DNA of 64,000 nucleotides from Trifolium pratense (Eukaryota; Streptophyta; Magnoliopsida; Fabales; Fabaceae): positions 44,600,856 to 44,664,855 of the forward strand of contig NC_060063.1 of assembly GCF_020283565.1 (NCBI RefSeq), read 5' to 3'. The translations under genes and the position numbers were made by a program. The notes under the pieces are model-generated. The model worked only from the letters and a program-made list of their open reading frames with translations. It did no database searches and had not been told where the DNA came from. Position 1 is the first letter of the stretch. Every line of letters begins with the position of its first letter. This document shows positions 1 to 9,594 of the stretch, piece by piece.

Positions 1-117
1 ACTGTCCTCAGAGAAGGGGCAGTGGTAGTTCGTCAGTTCATGTTGCCGTTGATGAGGAGGAAGGCTATGAGAGTGCGGGAGCACTCATAGTCACCAGTTG
101 ACACTCATAGCTTGCTG

Positions 118-255
118 ATCAGCCTGGAGAGGCGGTGGAATAATACTCAACATCAGCCTGGAGAGGCGGTGGAATAATACTCAACATCAGCCTGGAGAGG
201 CGGTGGTAATAATACTCAACATCAGCCTGGAGAGGCGGTGGTAATAATACTCAGG
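118..255 (+). repeat. Tandem repeat, four units of 34-35 bp
   Basis: Four head-to-tail units start at 118, 152, 186 and 221, each beginning ATCAGCCTGGAGAGGCGGTG. Units 1 and 2 are 34 bp; units 3 and 4 carry one extra T and are 35 bp. They are nearly identical, so the expansion is recent relative to the decayed copia DNA around it. Replication slippage is the simplest cause. Confidence 0.95.
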
Positions 256-339
256 ATTACGTTCGAAACAACAACTTTATTACTGTGAGAATGCGGATGT
301 GCTAGTGTGGTGAAGTTGGGAATCAATGGAGTTGAAGTC

Positions 340-466
340 ATGGACTTTGGATGCTCCGATCACATGTGTTTTGAGGAAGGAGTACTTTGAAGCCCTAGAG
401 CTAGTTGAAGGTGGAGTTTGTTCATCTTGGCGACGGGAAAGCTTATAAGGTTCAAGGTATGGTTGA
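340..466 (+). pseudogene. Copia protease/pre-integrase relic
   Basis: Read across frames, this stretch gives W-T-L-D-A-P-I-T-C, then L-R-K-E-Y-F-E-A-L-E and, after a shift, L-G-D-G-K-A-Y-K-V-Q-G-M. This is the order found just after the protease active site in plant copia polyproteins. The protein is broken by at least one frameshift and an in-frame stop, and the D-S/T-G catalytic triplet is not intact. It is a fossil with no likely product. Confidence 0.6.
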
Positions 467-856
467 ATTTCTTTCACACAATGCGAGGTATTGTTCTTGA
501 GCTTTGTTACTAGTTGTGATTCTCATGGTGTGGATAAGTTGTGAAACTTCGGTTGGTTGTTAGTGACATTGGTTGGTTTTAGTTGTGGAACTAAACCGGG
601 AAGTGTTGGAGACTAACAATGACTTGATGTGTGTTTCGGAGTAGTTGAAAAGTTTTACGTTACAAGGTGGAAGACATGGTGGATATACCGGTTTAAGGCT
701 TTGGTGGAGGAATCTCGGTTTGAGGTGGAGGTACACCAAAGTGGTATGGCTATGAAGACCTTGTGTGGAAGCAACGGTGATCAAGCTTGGTAACTTGTTA
801 GACTGCGGGAGGTAGTTGGATACAAGGAGAGTTTGAGGTTGCAGCTTGTGAAACCA

Positions 857-1056
857 CCTAAAAATTCCAAGGTTGGTTGGAGGCAAGCATATCTTCAAGA
901 GTACGGAAAGCTACAATCCGGGGTTTGAAGAGGGTATGGTTTAGCTTGTGTATTGTCCTAAAAATCCAAGGGCAATTGGAGGCAAGCATTTTTCGGGAGT
1001 ACGGAGAGGTAGACTCCGGGGGCCGAAGAGGGTATGGTGTAAACAAGTGGAGAGAG
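857..1056 (+). repeat. 100-bp tandem duplication in copia relic
   Basis: Two adjacent 100-bp units start at 857 and 957, each beginning CCTAAAAAT. They share GGAGGCAAGCAT, an AGTACGGA block and GAAGAGGGTATGGT at equivalent offsets. They have diverged by substitutions, so this duplication is older than the 118-255 array. Confidence 0.8.
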
Positions 1057-1114
1057 CAGCACGGTGGTTGATGGGAAGTTGACATCACCATCGTTTTAAA
1101 GGCAAGGTGGAGAT

Positions 1115-1777
1115 TGTTGCAAATTTGCCTTGAAAACGTGAAAAAACAACACTAGTCTGCTGTTTTCCGCCCCGGGCGGAAAAACCTGTGTTCCGGGCGG
1201 AAATTTGAAGCAGGAAAAGGGGTGCTCACTGTTTTGCCGCCCCAGGCGGAAATACTGGTGTTTCAGGCGGAAGTTTCCGCCCCAGGCGGAAAAAGCTGTG
1301 TTTCAGGCGGAAATCGCTGCAGAGTATTTAAAGGGTCACGTTTTCTGTTTTTTGAGAGGAAGTTTTGAGGGTTTCTTTCACCAAAACGGCGGCTAGGGTT
1401 AAGAGGGTTACTCTTGGTTCATCTCTAGGTTTTGGGTGTTGATTCTTTCATCTTGTAATCACTTATCATTGAAATCTCTTGGTCACGGGAAGAGATTTGG
1501 GAAAAGGGTAGAATTAGGATTGAAGTCTAATTCTTGCAACTCTTTTGTATTGAATCGTTGTAATCAAGATTTTCATTGATAGTGGAACGGAGAGTGGCTC
1601 TCTCCCCCAGAGTAGGTAGGTTTTGACTGAACTGGGTAAACAATTGCTTCGTGTTCTTACAGTTTTATTACTTATCTTTTGTTCGTGATTATTATTGCTA
1701 TTTCCACGTTTTGATTGCTTATTCGATTTGCTCCACACATCAAGATTATTGGTGTGATTATTAAAGAATTCACAACA
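1115..1777 (+). repeat. 3' LTR of the decayed copia element
   Basis: The LTR begins TGTTGCAAATTTGCC directly after the polypurine stretch and ends CACAACA, giving TG...CA ends and about 663 bp. Its U3 part (about 1167-1316) contains five or more GCGGAAA or CCGCCCC(A/G)GGCGGAA blocks in direct and inverted order. No partner LTR is in the window, so neither the boundary nor the target duplication can be confirmed. Confidence 0.65.
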
Positions 1778-1913
1778 TGACCTGTATAGCATAGAGCTGA
1801 ACATGCCCTTCTTATCTAATATACCTTAAGATCAATTTAAGCTATAAGAGTATACCTTGTGGGATTAAGGTCAAAGAGTGGAGTGTTGGCGCTGAGCCGC
1901 TGACAATGAGGGC

Positions 1914-2413
1914 CAAGGTTTTAAATTGCGGTTGCGGTCGTGGATGCGGTTGCGGTTGCAGGTATTGCGATTGCGGCTAATGCGGACACTGCGATGCAAT
2001 TGCGGCCGTTGCGACGTGAAATAATTTTTTATCCGCACAAACACAGAAAAAATACTATAATTATTGTAATTCCTTATATATCTTTTACTTATAATTCTAT
2101 ATAAATTTTAATTCATTTTTAAGTCATCGAGACATAAGAAAACAGAAACTCTAAAATGAAAGGACATAAAGGAAAAAATAAAGGTGAGATTCTCTGAATT
2201 TTTACGAAAAGGAATATTGGATTGAACCGTTGCGGCCGTTGCAGTCAAAACTTCGTTGTGTTGCGGTGAAATGCTGTTGCGTTGCGGTTGCGTTGCGGCA
2301 TCACGTGTGATTTGAGTTCACACCGCAATTGCGGTCTGATGCGGTTGCAGTGCCTACCGCATCCGCAATATTGCGGCCGCATCAGGTGATGCGGTCCGCA
2401 ATTTAAAACCTTG
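1914..2413. mobile_element. hAT-like non-autonomous element (MITE), copy A
   Basis: A 500-bp insertion is flanked by a perfect 8-bp direct repeat, ATGAGGGC, at 1906-1913 and 2414-2421. The ends are inverted repeats starting CAAGGTTTTAAATTGCGG. The first five bases fit the hAT terminal consensus YARNG, and 8-bp duplications are typical of hAT elements. Both subterminal zones are packed with TGCGGT/ACCGCA-type motifs around an AT-rich centre. There is no transposase ORF, so it must have been moved in trans. Confidence 0.88.
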
Positions 2414-2421
2414 ATGAGGGC

Positions 2422-3767
2422 AAGCTTACGGACAAGGACGCGAGAAATCCAACACAGCCTACAAACCAAAAAGCAGACAAACATCTCACTCTTGATAGTA
2501 AAAAAGCAAACAAACCATAATGGAATTTCAGCTTTCTTGAAAGAAACTGATCATGCATAGCGAGAAGTCCCAATTCATGTAATGTAGGGATTAAGAAGCC
2601 TCTCCAAAAGTACAGAATATGCAAATGATAGACAAACCTTGAGGTTTCAGCTTGCTCCAAGTGGTGGAAGCTCATTGAATTTCAATATATAGGCCATCAG
2701 ATTATTTGAGAGACTAAAATGAAGATAGTAAGCTGCCTCCATCAGATTGCATCTTCAAATAATGTAGAGTTGGATGCTGCAAATTTTAACTAATAAAAGA
2801 TAAACAAATGAACAGGAAATTTAGAGAAAACTGACAGAATCTTATAAGATTTAAAGTTGTTCAATGAACAAAAACTTTACAGCAAACAGTTGCATATGAT
2901 CTCATTCTCATAACAATAAGAGAAAACATAATAAGATGAGGTGAACTCTTAGATACAAAAATTGAATTGCAATAAAATTCCTTGCAAGTATCTTATATAC
3001 AATTTCAATTTACCTTTATAACCTATGTGAAGAGAGGATGTAAATCAACCTGAAAACTAACAAAAGAAATAAAATTAGGGTACAACAAGGCAAAATCATC
3101 AATGAAATCCAAACGATGAAATATGAATGCGACAAACCGTGAAATCCGAATGCGACGAACCGAGAAATCCGAACTACTACAACTCAATGAAATCCAAATG
3201 CGACAAACCTCAACAATGGAAGAAGCGATTATGCTTGCAGGATATTGAGAATGAAAGTTTTGGTGTTGAAGAGTGAAGGTTATGGAAATCGAAAGCGAAG
3301 GTTTCACGAAATTGAGATGAAATTTAGCGAAATTGGGGAAAAGGGAGAATTTGAAGATGAAGAGTGAAGAGTGATTCATGTCGTTGAAGATGAAGTTTAG
3401 AAAGAGGGAGAATTTGAAAAAGCAGATTATTTTAGCCACGGCTAAACCGTGGCAAATCAATATCTTAACCGTGGCTAATAAACCATGGCTAACCTTCAAA
3501 ATCTCGGTCAGCAAGGCTACCAATGAGAAAGCGATCATGTGAAATATAGGAAAATCGGAACAAACCAAAACCTTGAAAGAGAACACAGACGATTGAATCC
3601 ACAGTGCAAAATGTGAGAGAAACACGATAATGAAAACCCAAAGGGAGATCGCGTAGTATAATATTTCAACTTTGTATAGAGATGATACCAATTGAATTCA
3701 ATGAATTGAATTTAAAATTGGTGATGCAATTGCAAATTAACGTGATGTATGTATTGAATTCAAACTG
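2422..3767. other. Region between two hAT insertions, no gene found
   Basis: This stretch holds no convincing exon. At 3100-3210 a GAAATCC(G/A)AATGCGAC motif recurs several times. At 3433-3500 there are palindromic (A)GCCACGGCTAA/ACCGTGGC motifs of the kind seen inside CACTA transposons. A 222-codon minus-strand ORF (3023-3691) is hydrophobic, resembles nothing I know and spans these repeats, so I do not call it a gene. The stretch probably contains a decayed DNA transposon. Confidence 0.4.
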
Positions 3768-3775
3768 CTTCTACC

Positions 3776-4267
3776 CAAGGTTTTAAATTGTTGTCCGCAT
3801 CCACAATTGCGGCCGTATTATTGCTGATGCTGTAGGTAGCCACCGCAACCGCATCGCACCGCAATTGCGTTGTGATCTTAATTCACGTGTACGGCCGCAT
3901 CGTAACCACATCAAAACCGCATCAGATGTTTTCGGTGATGTTCCTTCAAATTTTCTCACCAAAAAGTAAAATTTATGAACTTCAAATCCTAATTTGTGTC
4001 AAATTAATGAAAAATCTTACTTTTAACAATCTCTTAACCGTGTATTTTAAATACATTCAAATTATTGTTTATAGAATAAATTAAGATTATGCAATGGTGG
4101 ATAAATAATGTAGTTAGATAGTAGTTTGATTTTATATAGCTTGTGAAATTTCAAAATGATTTCACGCCGCAACAACTGCATTGCGCGTGCAGCAACCGTA
4201 ATGACTGTATTCGCAACAACTGCAACCGCAACCGCATCCGCGACCACAACCGCAATTTAAAACCTTG
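3776..4267. mobile_element. hAT-like non-autonomous element (MITE), copy B
   Basis: This 492-bp relative of copy A has the same terminal CAAGGTTTTAAATTG inverted repeat. It is flanked by a perfect 8-bp duplication, CTTCTACC, at 3768-3775 and 4268-4275. Both subterminal zones carry degenerate GCAACCGCA/TGCGGT motifs and the centre is AT-rich. The internal sequence differs strongly from copy A, so the two copies are old or from different subfamilies. Confidence 0.88.
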
Positions 4268-4571
4268 CTTCTACCACTTGCAAAGTCAATCATTGATGTA
4301 TGAATCAAATTAACTTGAATGCATGAATTGCAAAGTAGCCAATCGGTGATTGTTTGGACGGTTAATGATAAAACTGTTCCAAATTATAAATCTTTCTTTT
4401 TGACATATCTAGTCATTTAGATAAAACCTACCCCAAGAAACATTTCTACTTGGGCTATGAACTGAGATATCAACTGAGGATTGAATCTTCTTGGAGTTCA
4501 TTTGTCAAGCTTCGTTAAGTTTATGTTGGCATGACCTCTTGGAAGATGATGATGTTACGTTGGGTGAACAA

Positions 4572-5070
4572 TGTTGGAACATGATAAAGAATTGGAGGAA
4601 ACTTGGTATTGAAGTAAACACATTGAGTTAGAACCATGTATGTGAATTGGAAAAAAGACTCTTTAAGTCCCACATTGCTAAGATCACACTACTTGGTAGT
4701 GTTTATATACCACAAGGTGGCAACCAAGGGTGTGCCCTTAGGGTACCCACTTTTGTAAGAAAGGGAGACCGCACACAATGTCAAATATCACACACGAGCG
4801 CGTGTGCGCTGCCGTTTGTTTGGCCGGCTCGGTTCGGGCTTGGGTGATATATTAATTTTTTAATACTAAGAAAAAGAAAATTTTGAATTAAATTTTCCTT
4901 TATGCGTGTCCCTTAAATTCACACATGTTAAATGCGCTTAGAACAAGTCTGAAACAGATTTTCAAATCTGTTAACGGTCAAATACGTGGCCTATTTTTTT
5001 TTTTTTTGCTTAGACCAAGTCTAAATTCGTTTTCTGTTTTTTTCCAAAGTCAGTAAACCAGTTTTTAACA
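4572..5070 (+). repeat. Copia 5' LTR, internally deleted
   Basis: This repeat starts TGTTGGAACATGATAAAG and ends CAGTTTTTAACA, matching both ends of the 3' LTR. After GGTCAAATACG (about 4990) it diverges into a short T-rich filler. It rejoins the 3' LTR at TTTTCTGTTTTTTTCC, so roughly 330 bp containing the promoter are missing. Confidence 0.9.
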
Positions 5071-5072
5071 AT

Positions 5073-5086
5073 TTTAAGACGTTTCG
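5073..5086 (+). other. Primer-site position, complementary to the LTR
   Basis: Two bases after the 5' LTR lies TTTAAGACGTTTCG. No plant tRNA primer complement that I recognise is here. These 14 bases are the exact reverse complement of 10306-10319 inside the intact 3' LTR. The LTR copy lies about 215 nt downstream of the probable transcription start. An LTR-derived primer is an inference; the complementarity itself is directly visible. Confidence 0.5.
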
Positions 5087-5094
5087 AAAATATC

Positions 5095-6459
5095 ATGGTA
5101 AACGAAGAGATTATTGGTAATTCATCTGTCGGTGCTACCAAAAGGCCGTTTACGTTTGAGGGTAACCATTTCAAACGTTGGCAACAGAAAATGTTTTTCT
5201 TCCTGACTCTTAAAAAATGTGCCTACGTTTTGAAACAACTCATTCCTGTGGTTCCTGCTGATGCTTCGGCTTCAGGAACTAATGAACAGACCGTTAACAC
5301 CAACGGTGATGCTGTGTCTGCCGAGAAAGACAATGGCAAGGCCACAGCAGAACAGCTTAAAGAAAAAGCGCTGCAACTAGAAATAGATAGGCAGCTATGG
5401 ATTGATAATGATTACGTTTGCAAAAACTATATCATTAATGGTTTGGAAGATGATTTGTATGATTATTACAGAACTTATAATACAGCCAGTGATGTGTGGG
5501 AGGCTCTGAGTAAGAAGTATGATACTGAGGAAGCTGGTGTGAAGAAGTATGCTGTGAGCAGGTATTTGAAATATCAGATGGTTGATGAGAGGTCGGTGGA
5601 AGTGCAGTCACATGAACTGCAGAAGATTGCTCATGAGATAATAACCGAAGGTATGCCTTTACATGAGCAGTTTCAAATTTCTGTCATTATTGATAAGCTG
5701 CCCCCTAGTTGGAAGGACTTTAAGAATCAGCTCCGTCATATGAAAGAGGAAGAAAAGATATTGGTTGTTTCTAACACCAATAAAAAGAAATTTGGTGCAG
5801 CTCTGAAGCCTACGGGCAAACCATTGAAAAATCAGAATCAGAGCCGCATTCAAAACCGAGTTAAGAATGGTAACCCGGTTAGGGGCCATATTGCTAAGCA
5901 ACAGCAGCAACAACCACCTCCTAGAAATGACGCTGTTGAGCCATTTTATTGCTTCAATTGCTGGAAAACAGGTCATATGTCAAAGAAGTGCAGAAATCCA
6001 AAGAGGCCTAAACCGGCTAATCTTGCACATATTAATGTGAATGTGGCTGATGAGCCATATGCTGCTATGATCACCGAAATTAATATGGTTGGTGGTACTG
6101 ATGGATGGTGGATAGATATTGGCGCTACCCGCCATGTCTGTTATGATCGTGCTATGTTTAAAACATACACGAATGCTGAAAATAAGAAGGTGCAGATGGG
6201 TAATGCTCATACATCTGATGTTGCTGGTGTTGGAGATGTTGTTTTGAAGTTCACCTCTGGAAAGACTCTTATCTTGAAAGAAGTCCTTCATGTTCCTGAG
6301 ATGAAGAAGAATCTTGTTTCTGGTTTCCTCTTGAATAATGCTGAGTTTAATCAAACTATTGGGGCTGATATGTACACCATCACTAAGAATGATATTTTTA
6401 TTGGGAAAGGGTCGCCTCTGATGGCATGTTTAAGCTTAATGTTGATGAAATTATTATGA
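5095..6459 (+). CDS. Copia gag and protease (frameshifted before integrase)
   Basis: This 454-codon ORF starts at the first ATG after the LTR. It encodes a copia-type gag with the UBN2-like retrotransposon region over roughly residues 20-220. A CCHC zinc knuckle (C-F-N-C-W-K-T-G-H-M-S-K-K-C) follows at residues 286-299. The protease region begins at W-W-I-D-I-G-A-T-R-H; its catalytic triplet near residue 341 is D-I-G rather than the usual D-S/T-G, so the protease is probably inactive. Near 6405-6425 a single-base indel shifts the frame: the conserved G-M-F-K-L-N continuation is read in the next ORF. The final 15 or so residues here are out-of-frame filler. Confidence 0.88.
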   Translation: MVNEEIIGNSSVGATKRPFTFEGNHFKRWQQKMFFFLTLKKCAYVLKQLIPVVPADASASGTNEQTVNTNGDAVSAEKDNGKATAEQLKEKALQLEIDRQLWIDNDYVCKNYIINGLEDDLYDYYRTYNTASDVWEALSKKYDTEEAGVKKYAVSRYLKYQMVDERSVEVQSHELQKIAHEIITEGMPLHEQFQISVIIDKLPPSWKDFKNQLRHMKEEEKILVVSNTNKKKFGAALKPTGKPLKNQNQSRIQNRVKNGNPVRGHIAKQQQQQPPPRNDAVEPFYCFNCWKTGHMSKKCRNPKRPKPANLAHINVNVADEPYAAMITEINMVGGTDGWWIDIGATRHVCYDRAMFKTYTNAENKKVQMGNAHTSDVAGVGDVVLKFTSGKTLILKEVLHVPEMKKNLVSGFLLNNAEFNQTIGADMYTITKNDIFIGKGSPLMACLSLMLMKLL

Positions 6460-9074
6460 ATAAAATTTCTCCTTCTGTTTACTCTTTGTGTGATTTTAAT
6501 ATTTGGCATTCTAGACTTTGTCATGTTAATAAACGCTCAATTTTGAATATTAGCAACTTAGGATTAATTCCTAAACTTAGTTTTAATGACATAGAAAAAT
6601 GTGAATTTTGTAGTCAAGCAAAAATAACAAAGAGCAAACATAAATCAGTTATACGAGAATCTGAACCAATGGACCTTATACATTATGATATATGTGAACT
6701 AGATGGAACCAAGACTAGAAATAACAAACGTTATTTTATCACTTTTATTGATGATTGTTCAGATTATAATTTTGTTTATTTAATGAAAAATAAAAGTGAT
6801 GCTTTTGATATGTTCAAAATTTTTGTGAATGAAATAGAAAATCAATTTAATACGAAAATCAAGAGACTTCGTAGTGATAGGGGAACCGAATATAATTCTA
6901 GTTTATTTAATGATTTTTATAAACAACACGGAATTATACATGAAACGACTGCACCATATTCTCCTGAAATGAATGGTAAAGCAGAAAGAAAGAATAGAAC
7001 TCTTACTGAATTAGTAGTTGCTATTATGTTAAATTCTGGTGCCGCTAAACATTGGTGGGGGGAAATAATTTTGACTGTCTGCTTTATTTTGAATAGAGTT
7101 CCCAAATCCAAAAGAAGCGAATCTGCTTATGAAATATTAAAGAAAAGACAACCAAACTTGTCTTATTTAAGAACTTGGGGATGTCTAGCCTATGTCCGTA
7201 AACCGGACCCGAAGCGAGTTAAACTCGCTAGTAGAGCCTATGAATGTGTATTCATTGGTTACGCAGCAAACAGTAAAGCATATAGGTTTTACGACCTAAA
7301 TGAAAAAGTGATCATAGAATCTAATGATACAGATTTCTATGAAAATAAATTTCCCTTTAAATCAAGAAATAGTGGGGGCACTGAACAGGATAATATTCTT
7401 GAGTCGAGTCACGTACCAGTGATACCAAATGCGGATAGCAATGACGAAGTAGAAAATGAACTTCGTAGAAGCAAACATGTAAGAGTTGCTAAAGACTATG
7501 GTCCGGATTATGCGACCTTTACATTGAATGAAGATCCAGCAAATCTTCAAGAAGCCTTGTCATCGATGGATGCAGATCTTTGGCAAGAAGCTATTAATGA
7601 TGAGATGGATTCTCTAGAATCTAACAAAACTTGGCACTTAGTAGACTTACCTCCCGGCTGCAAACCAATTGGTTGCAAATGGATTTTGAAAAAGAAACTA
7701 AAACCCGACGGCACAGTTGAAAAATACAAGGCTCGCCTTGTAGCCAAAGGTTTTAGACAAAGAGAAAATATAGATTTCTTCGACACATTTTCAGCTGTCA
7801 CTAGAATAACGTCCATTCGAATACTTATTTCAATAGCAGCTATTTATAATTTAATTGTACACCAAATGGACGTTAAAACTGCTTTTTTAAATGGTGACTT
7901 AGAAGAAGAAATCTATATGGAACAACCTGAAGGGTTTGTTATACATGGACAAGAAACTAAGGTCTGCAAGTTAGATAAATCTCTGTATGGTCTTAAACAA
8001 GCTCCGAAACAATGGCATGAAAAGTTTGATAACTTAATGATATTGAATGGGTTCAGACTCAATGAGAGTGACAAATGCATTTACTATAAATGCAATGGCA
8101 ACATTTGCACTAAAATATGTCTCTATGTAGATGACATGCTGATATTTGGCTCAAACCTTTCTGCCATAAATAATGTGAAATCACTGTTGAGTAACAAATT
8201 TGGTATGAAAGACCTCGGAGAAGCAAGTGTGATTCTTGGAATAAAAATCACTAGGTCTGAGAAGGGGATATCCCTAGATCAATCACATTATGTGGAAAAG
8301 ATCCTAAAGAAATACGGTTACTTTAACTGTAAACCTGCCTGCACACCTTATGATCACAGTGTAAAACTGTTTAAGAACACTGGTGATAGCGTAAGACAAA
8401 CAGAATATGCGAGCATCATTGGTAGTCTTAGGTATGCCACTGATTGTACTAGACCCGACATCGCCTATGTCGTGGGACTCTTTTGTAGGTTTACCAGAAG
8501 ACCCAGTAATGAGCATTGGCACGCTATTGAGAGAGTCATGAGATACCTTAAAAGGACCATGAATCTCGGATTACACTATCAGAGATTTCCAGCTGTACTT
8601 GAAGGGTACAGTGATGCTGATTGGAACACCTTGTCAGATGATTCCAAAGCAACTAGTGGCTTTATATTTAGTATAGCCGTTGGAGCTGTATCATGGAAGT
8701 CTAAGAAACAGACCATTTTGGCACAGTCCACTATGGAATCTGAAATGATAGCACTAGCAACTGCTAGTGAAGAAGCAAGCTGGTTGAGATGCTTGTTATC
8801 TGAGATTCCCTTATGGGAAAAACCTATGTCTGCTGTCTTGATCCATTGTGATAGTACTGCAGCTATCGCTAAAATTGAGAATCGTTTTTATAACGGTAAA
8901 AGACGTCAAATTAGAAGAAAGCACAGCACAGTGAGAGAGCTCATCACTACAGGTGCTGTGAAGGTGGATCATGTACGCACTACTGATAACCTAGCAGATC
9001 CTTTGACGAAAGGACTGGCTAGAGAGAAAGTCCAAAATACATTTGTCAAGATGGGACTAATGCCTATGAATTGA
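6426..9074 (+). CDS. Copia integrase, reverse transcriptase and RNase H
   Basis: This ORF continues gag-protease in another frame; its apparent start Met is internal. The order is a pre-integrase zinc finger (WHSRLCHVN ... CEFC), an integrase core with D88, D151 and E187 (35 residues between the last two, as required), RT with Y-V-D-D at residues 567-570, and an RNase H domain ending near L-A-D-P-L-T-K-G-L. It runs uninterrupted for 882 codons, so apart from the upstream frameshift pol is well preserved. With gag the polyprotein would be about 1330 aa, normal for plant copia. Its products would reverse-transcribe element RNA in cytoplasmic particles and integrate the cDNA. Confidence 0.93.
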   Translation: MFKLNVDEIIMNKISPSVYSLCDFNIWHSRLCHVNKRSILNISNLGLIPKLSFNDIEKCEFCSQAKITKSKHKSVIRESEPMDLIHYDICELDGTKTRNNKRYFITFIDDCSDYNFVYLMKNKSDAFDMFKIFVNEIENQFNTKIKRLRSDRGTEYNSSLFNDFYKQHGIIHETTAPYSPEMNGKAERKNRTLTELVVAIMLNSGAAKHWWGEIILTVCFILNRVPKSKRSESAYEILKKRQPNLSYLRTWGCLAYVRKPDPKRVKLASRAYECVFIGYAANSKAYRFYDLNEKVIIESNDTDFYENKFPFKSRNSGGTEQDNILESSHVPVIPNADSNDEVENELRRSKHVRVAKDYGPDYATFTLNEDPANLQEALSSMDADLWQEAINDEMDSLESNKTWHLVDLPPGCKPIGCKWILKKKLKPDGTVEKYKARLVAKGFRQRENIDFFDTFSAVTRITSIRILISIAAIYNLIVHQMDVKTAFLNGDLEEEIYMEQPEGFVIHGQETKVCKLDKSLYGLKQAPKQWHEKFDNLMILNGFRLNESDKCIYYKCNGNICTKICLYVDDMLIFGSNLSAINNVKSLLSNKFGMKDLGEASVILGIKITRSEKGISLDQSHYVEKILKKYGYFNCKPACTPYDHSVKLFKNTGDSVRQTEYASIIGSLRYATDCTRPDIAYVVGLFCRFTRRPSNEHWHAIERVMRYLKRTMNLGLHYQRFPAVLEGYSDADWNTLSDDSKATSGFIFSIAVGAVSWKSKKQTILAQSTMESEMIALATASEEASWLRCLLSEIPLWEKPMSAVLIHCDSTAAIAKIENRFYNGKRRQIRRKHSTVRELITTGAVKVDHVRTTDNLADPLTKGLAREKVQNTFVKMGLMPMN

Positions 9075-9583
9075 ATTACTTATGATGGTAACCCAACCTA
9101 AAAGACTGGAGATCCCAAGAATTAGGTTCCAATGGGTAAACAACAAGTTGTGAGTAATATGAGATGAACATGCAAGATTAAGAGGTATGAATCCTGAAAT
9201 GAGAAAGGTTGAGTTAGCAAAACTCTTAATGAAATCTATACTCTATAGGAGTGGAGTACATCAGGAGTACTCTTGATAGAATCACCTATATAAATGTGAA
9301 ACTGAGGCCGGTTCCTCTGGAGGTTCGGGGCGAATTCCTAGAGCATTCATGAAACTGGGATAGACGTGCAGGGCCATTAATGCACGGGCCTTAGAATACA
9401 CCTTAAGAAAGGTTGTGTGCTGGTTTGAGGAAAATCTGAGATAGAGTTCCAAGACTAAACGTCACTCTTGCTTAATCAGGCTCTTACTGGCTACGTGAAG
9501 GTTTCAAGACTTAGCTCACCTTCGCTTATGCACAATCTTACTGAAACGTTTAACGTTATGACTGAAACAACTTTTTTAAATTC

Positions 9584-9594
9584 AAGTGGGGGAT
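9584..9594 (+). other. Copia polypurine tract
   Basis: AAGTGGGGGAT lies immediately before the 3' LTR, which starts TGTTGG at 9595. This is the expected priming site for plus-strand DNA synthesis. Confidence 0.8.

Larger units (their letters stand above)
1..1777 (+). mobile_element. Decayed Ty1/copia element, 3' part, cut by window edge
   Basis: This is the 3' end of an old copia-type LTR retrotransposon; its 5' part lies outside the window. Around 340-466 it holds frameshifted remains of the copia protease/pre-integrase region. A polypurine stretch (GGCAAGGTGGAGAT, 1101-1114) leads into a 3' LTR. Between about 480 and 1100 no RT or RNase H motif can be read, so much of pol is deleted. No open frame longer than about 110 codons remains, so the element is dead. 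Confidence 0.7.

Noticed and set aside
118..255. CRISPR-like array
   Set aside because: Direct repeats without distinct spacers in a plant nuclear genome; plain tandem repeat.
1205..1396. 63-codon ORF in copia LTR
   Set aside because: Lies wholly in the LTR and is built from the GCGGAAA repeats.
3023..3691. 222-codon minus-strand ORF
   Set aside because: Hydrophobic composition without known motifs, overlapping repeated GAAATCC-type words and CACTA-like palindromes; likely chance opening of repeat DNA.
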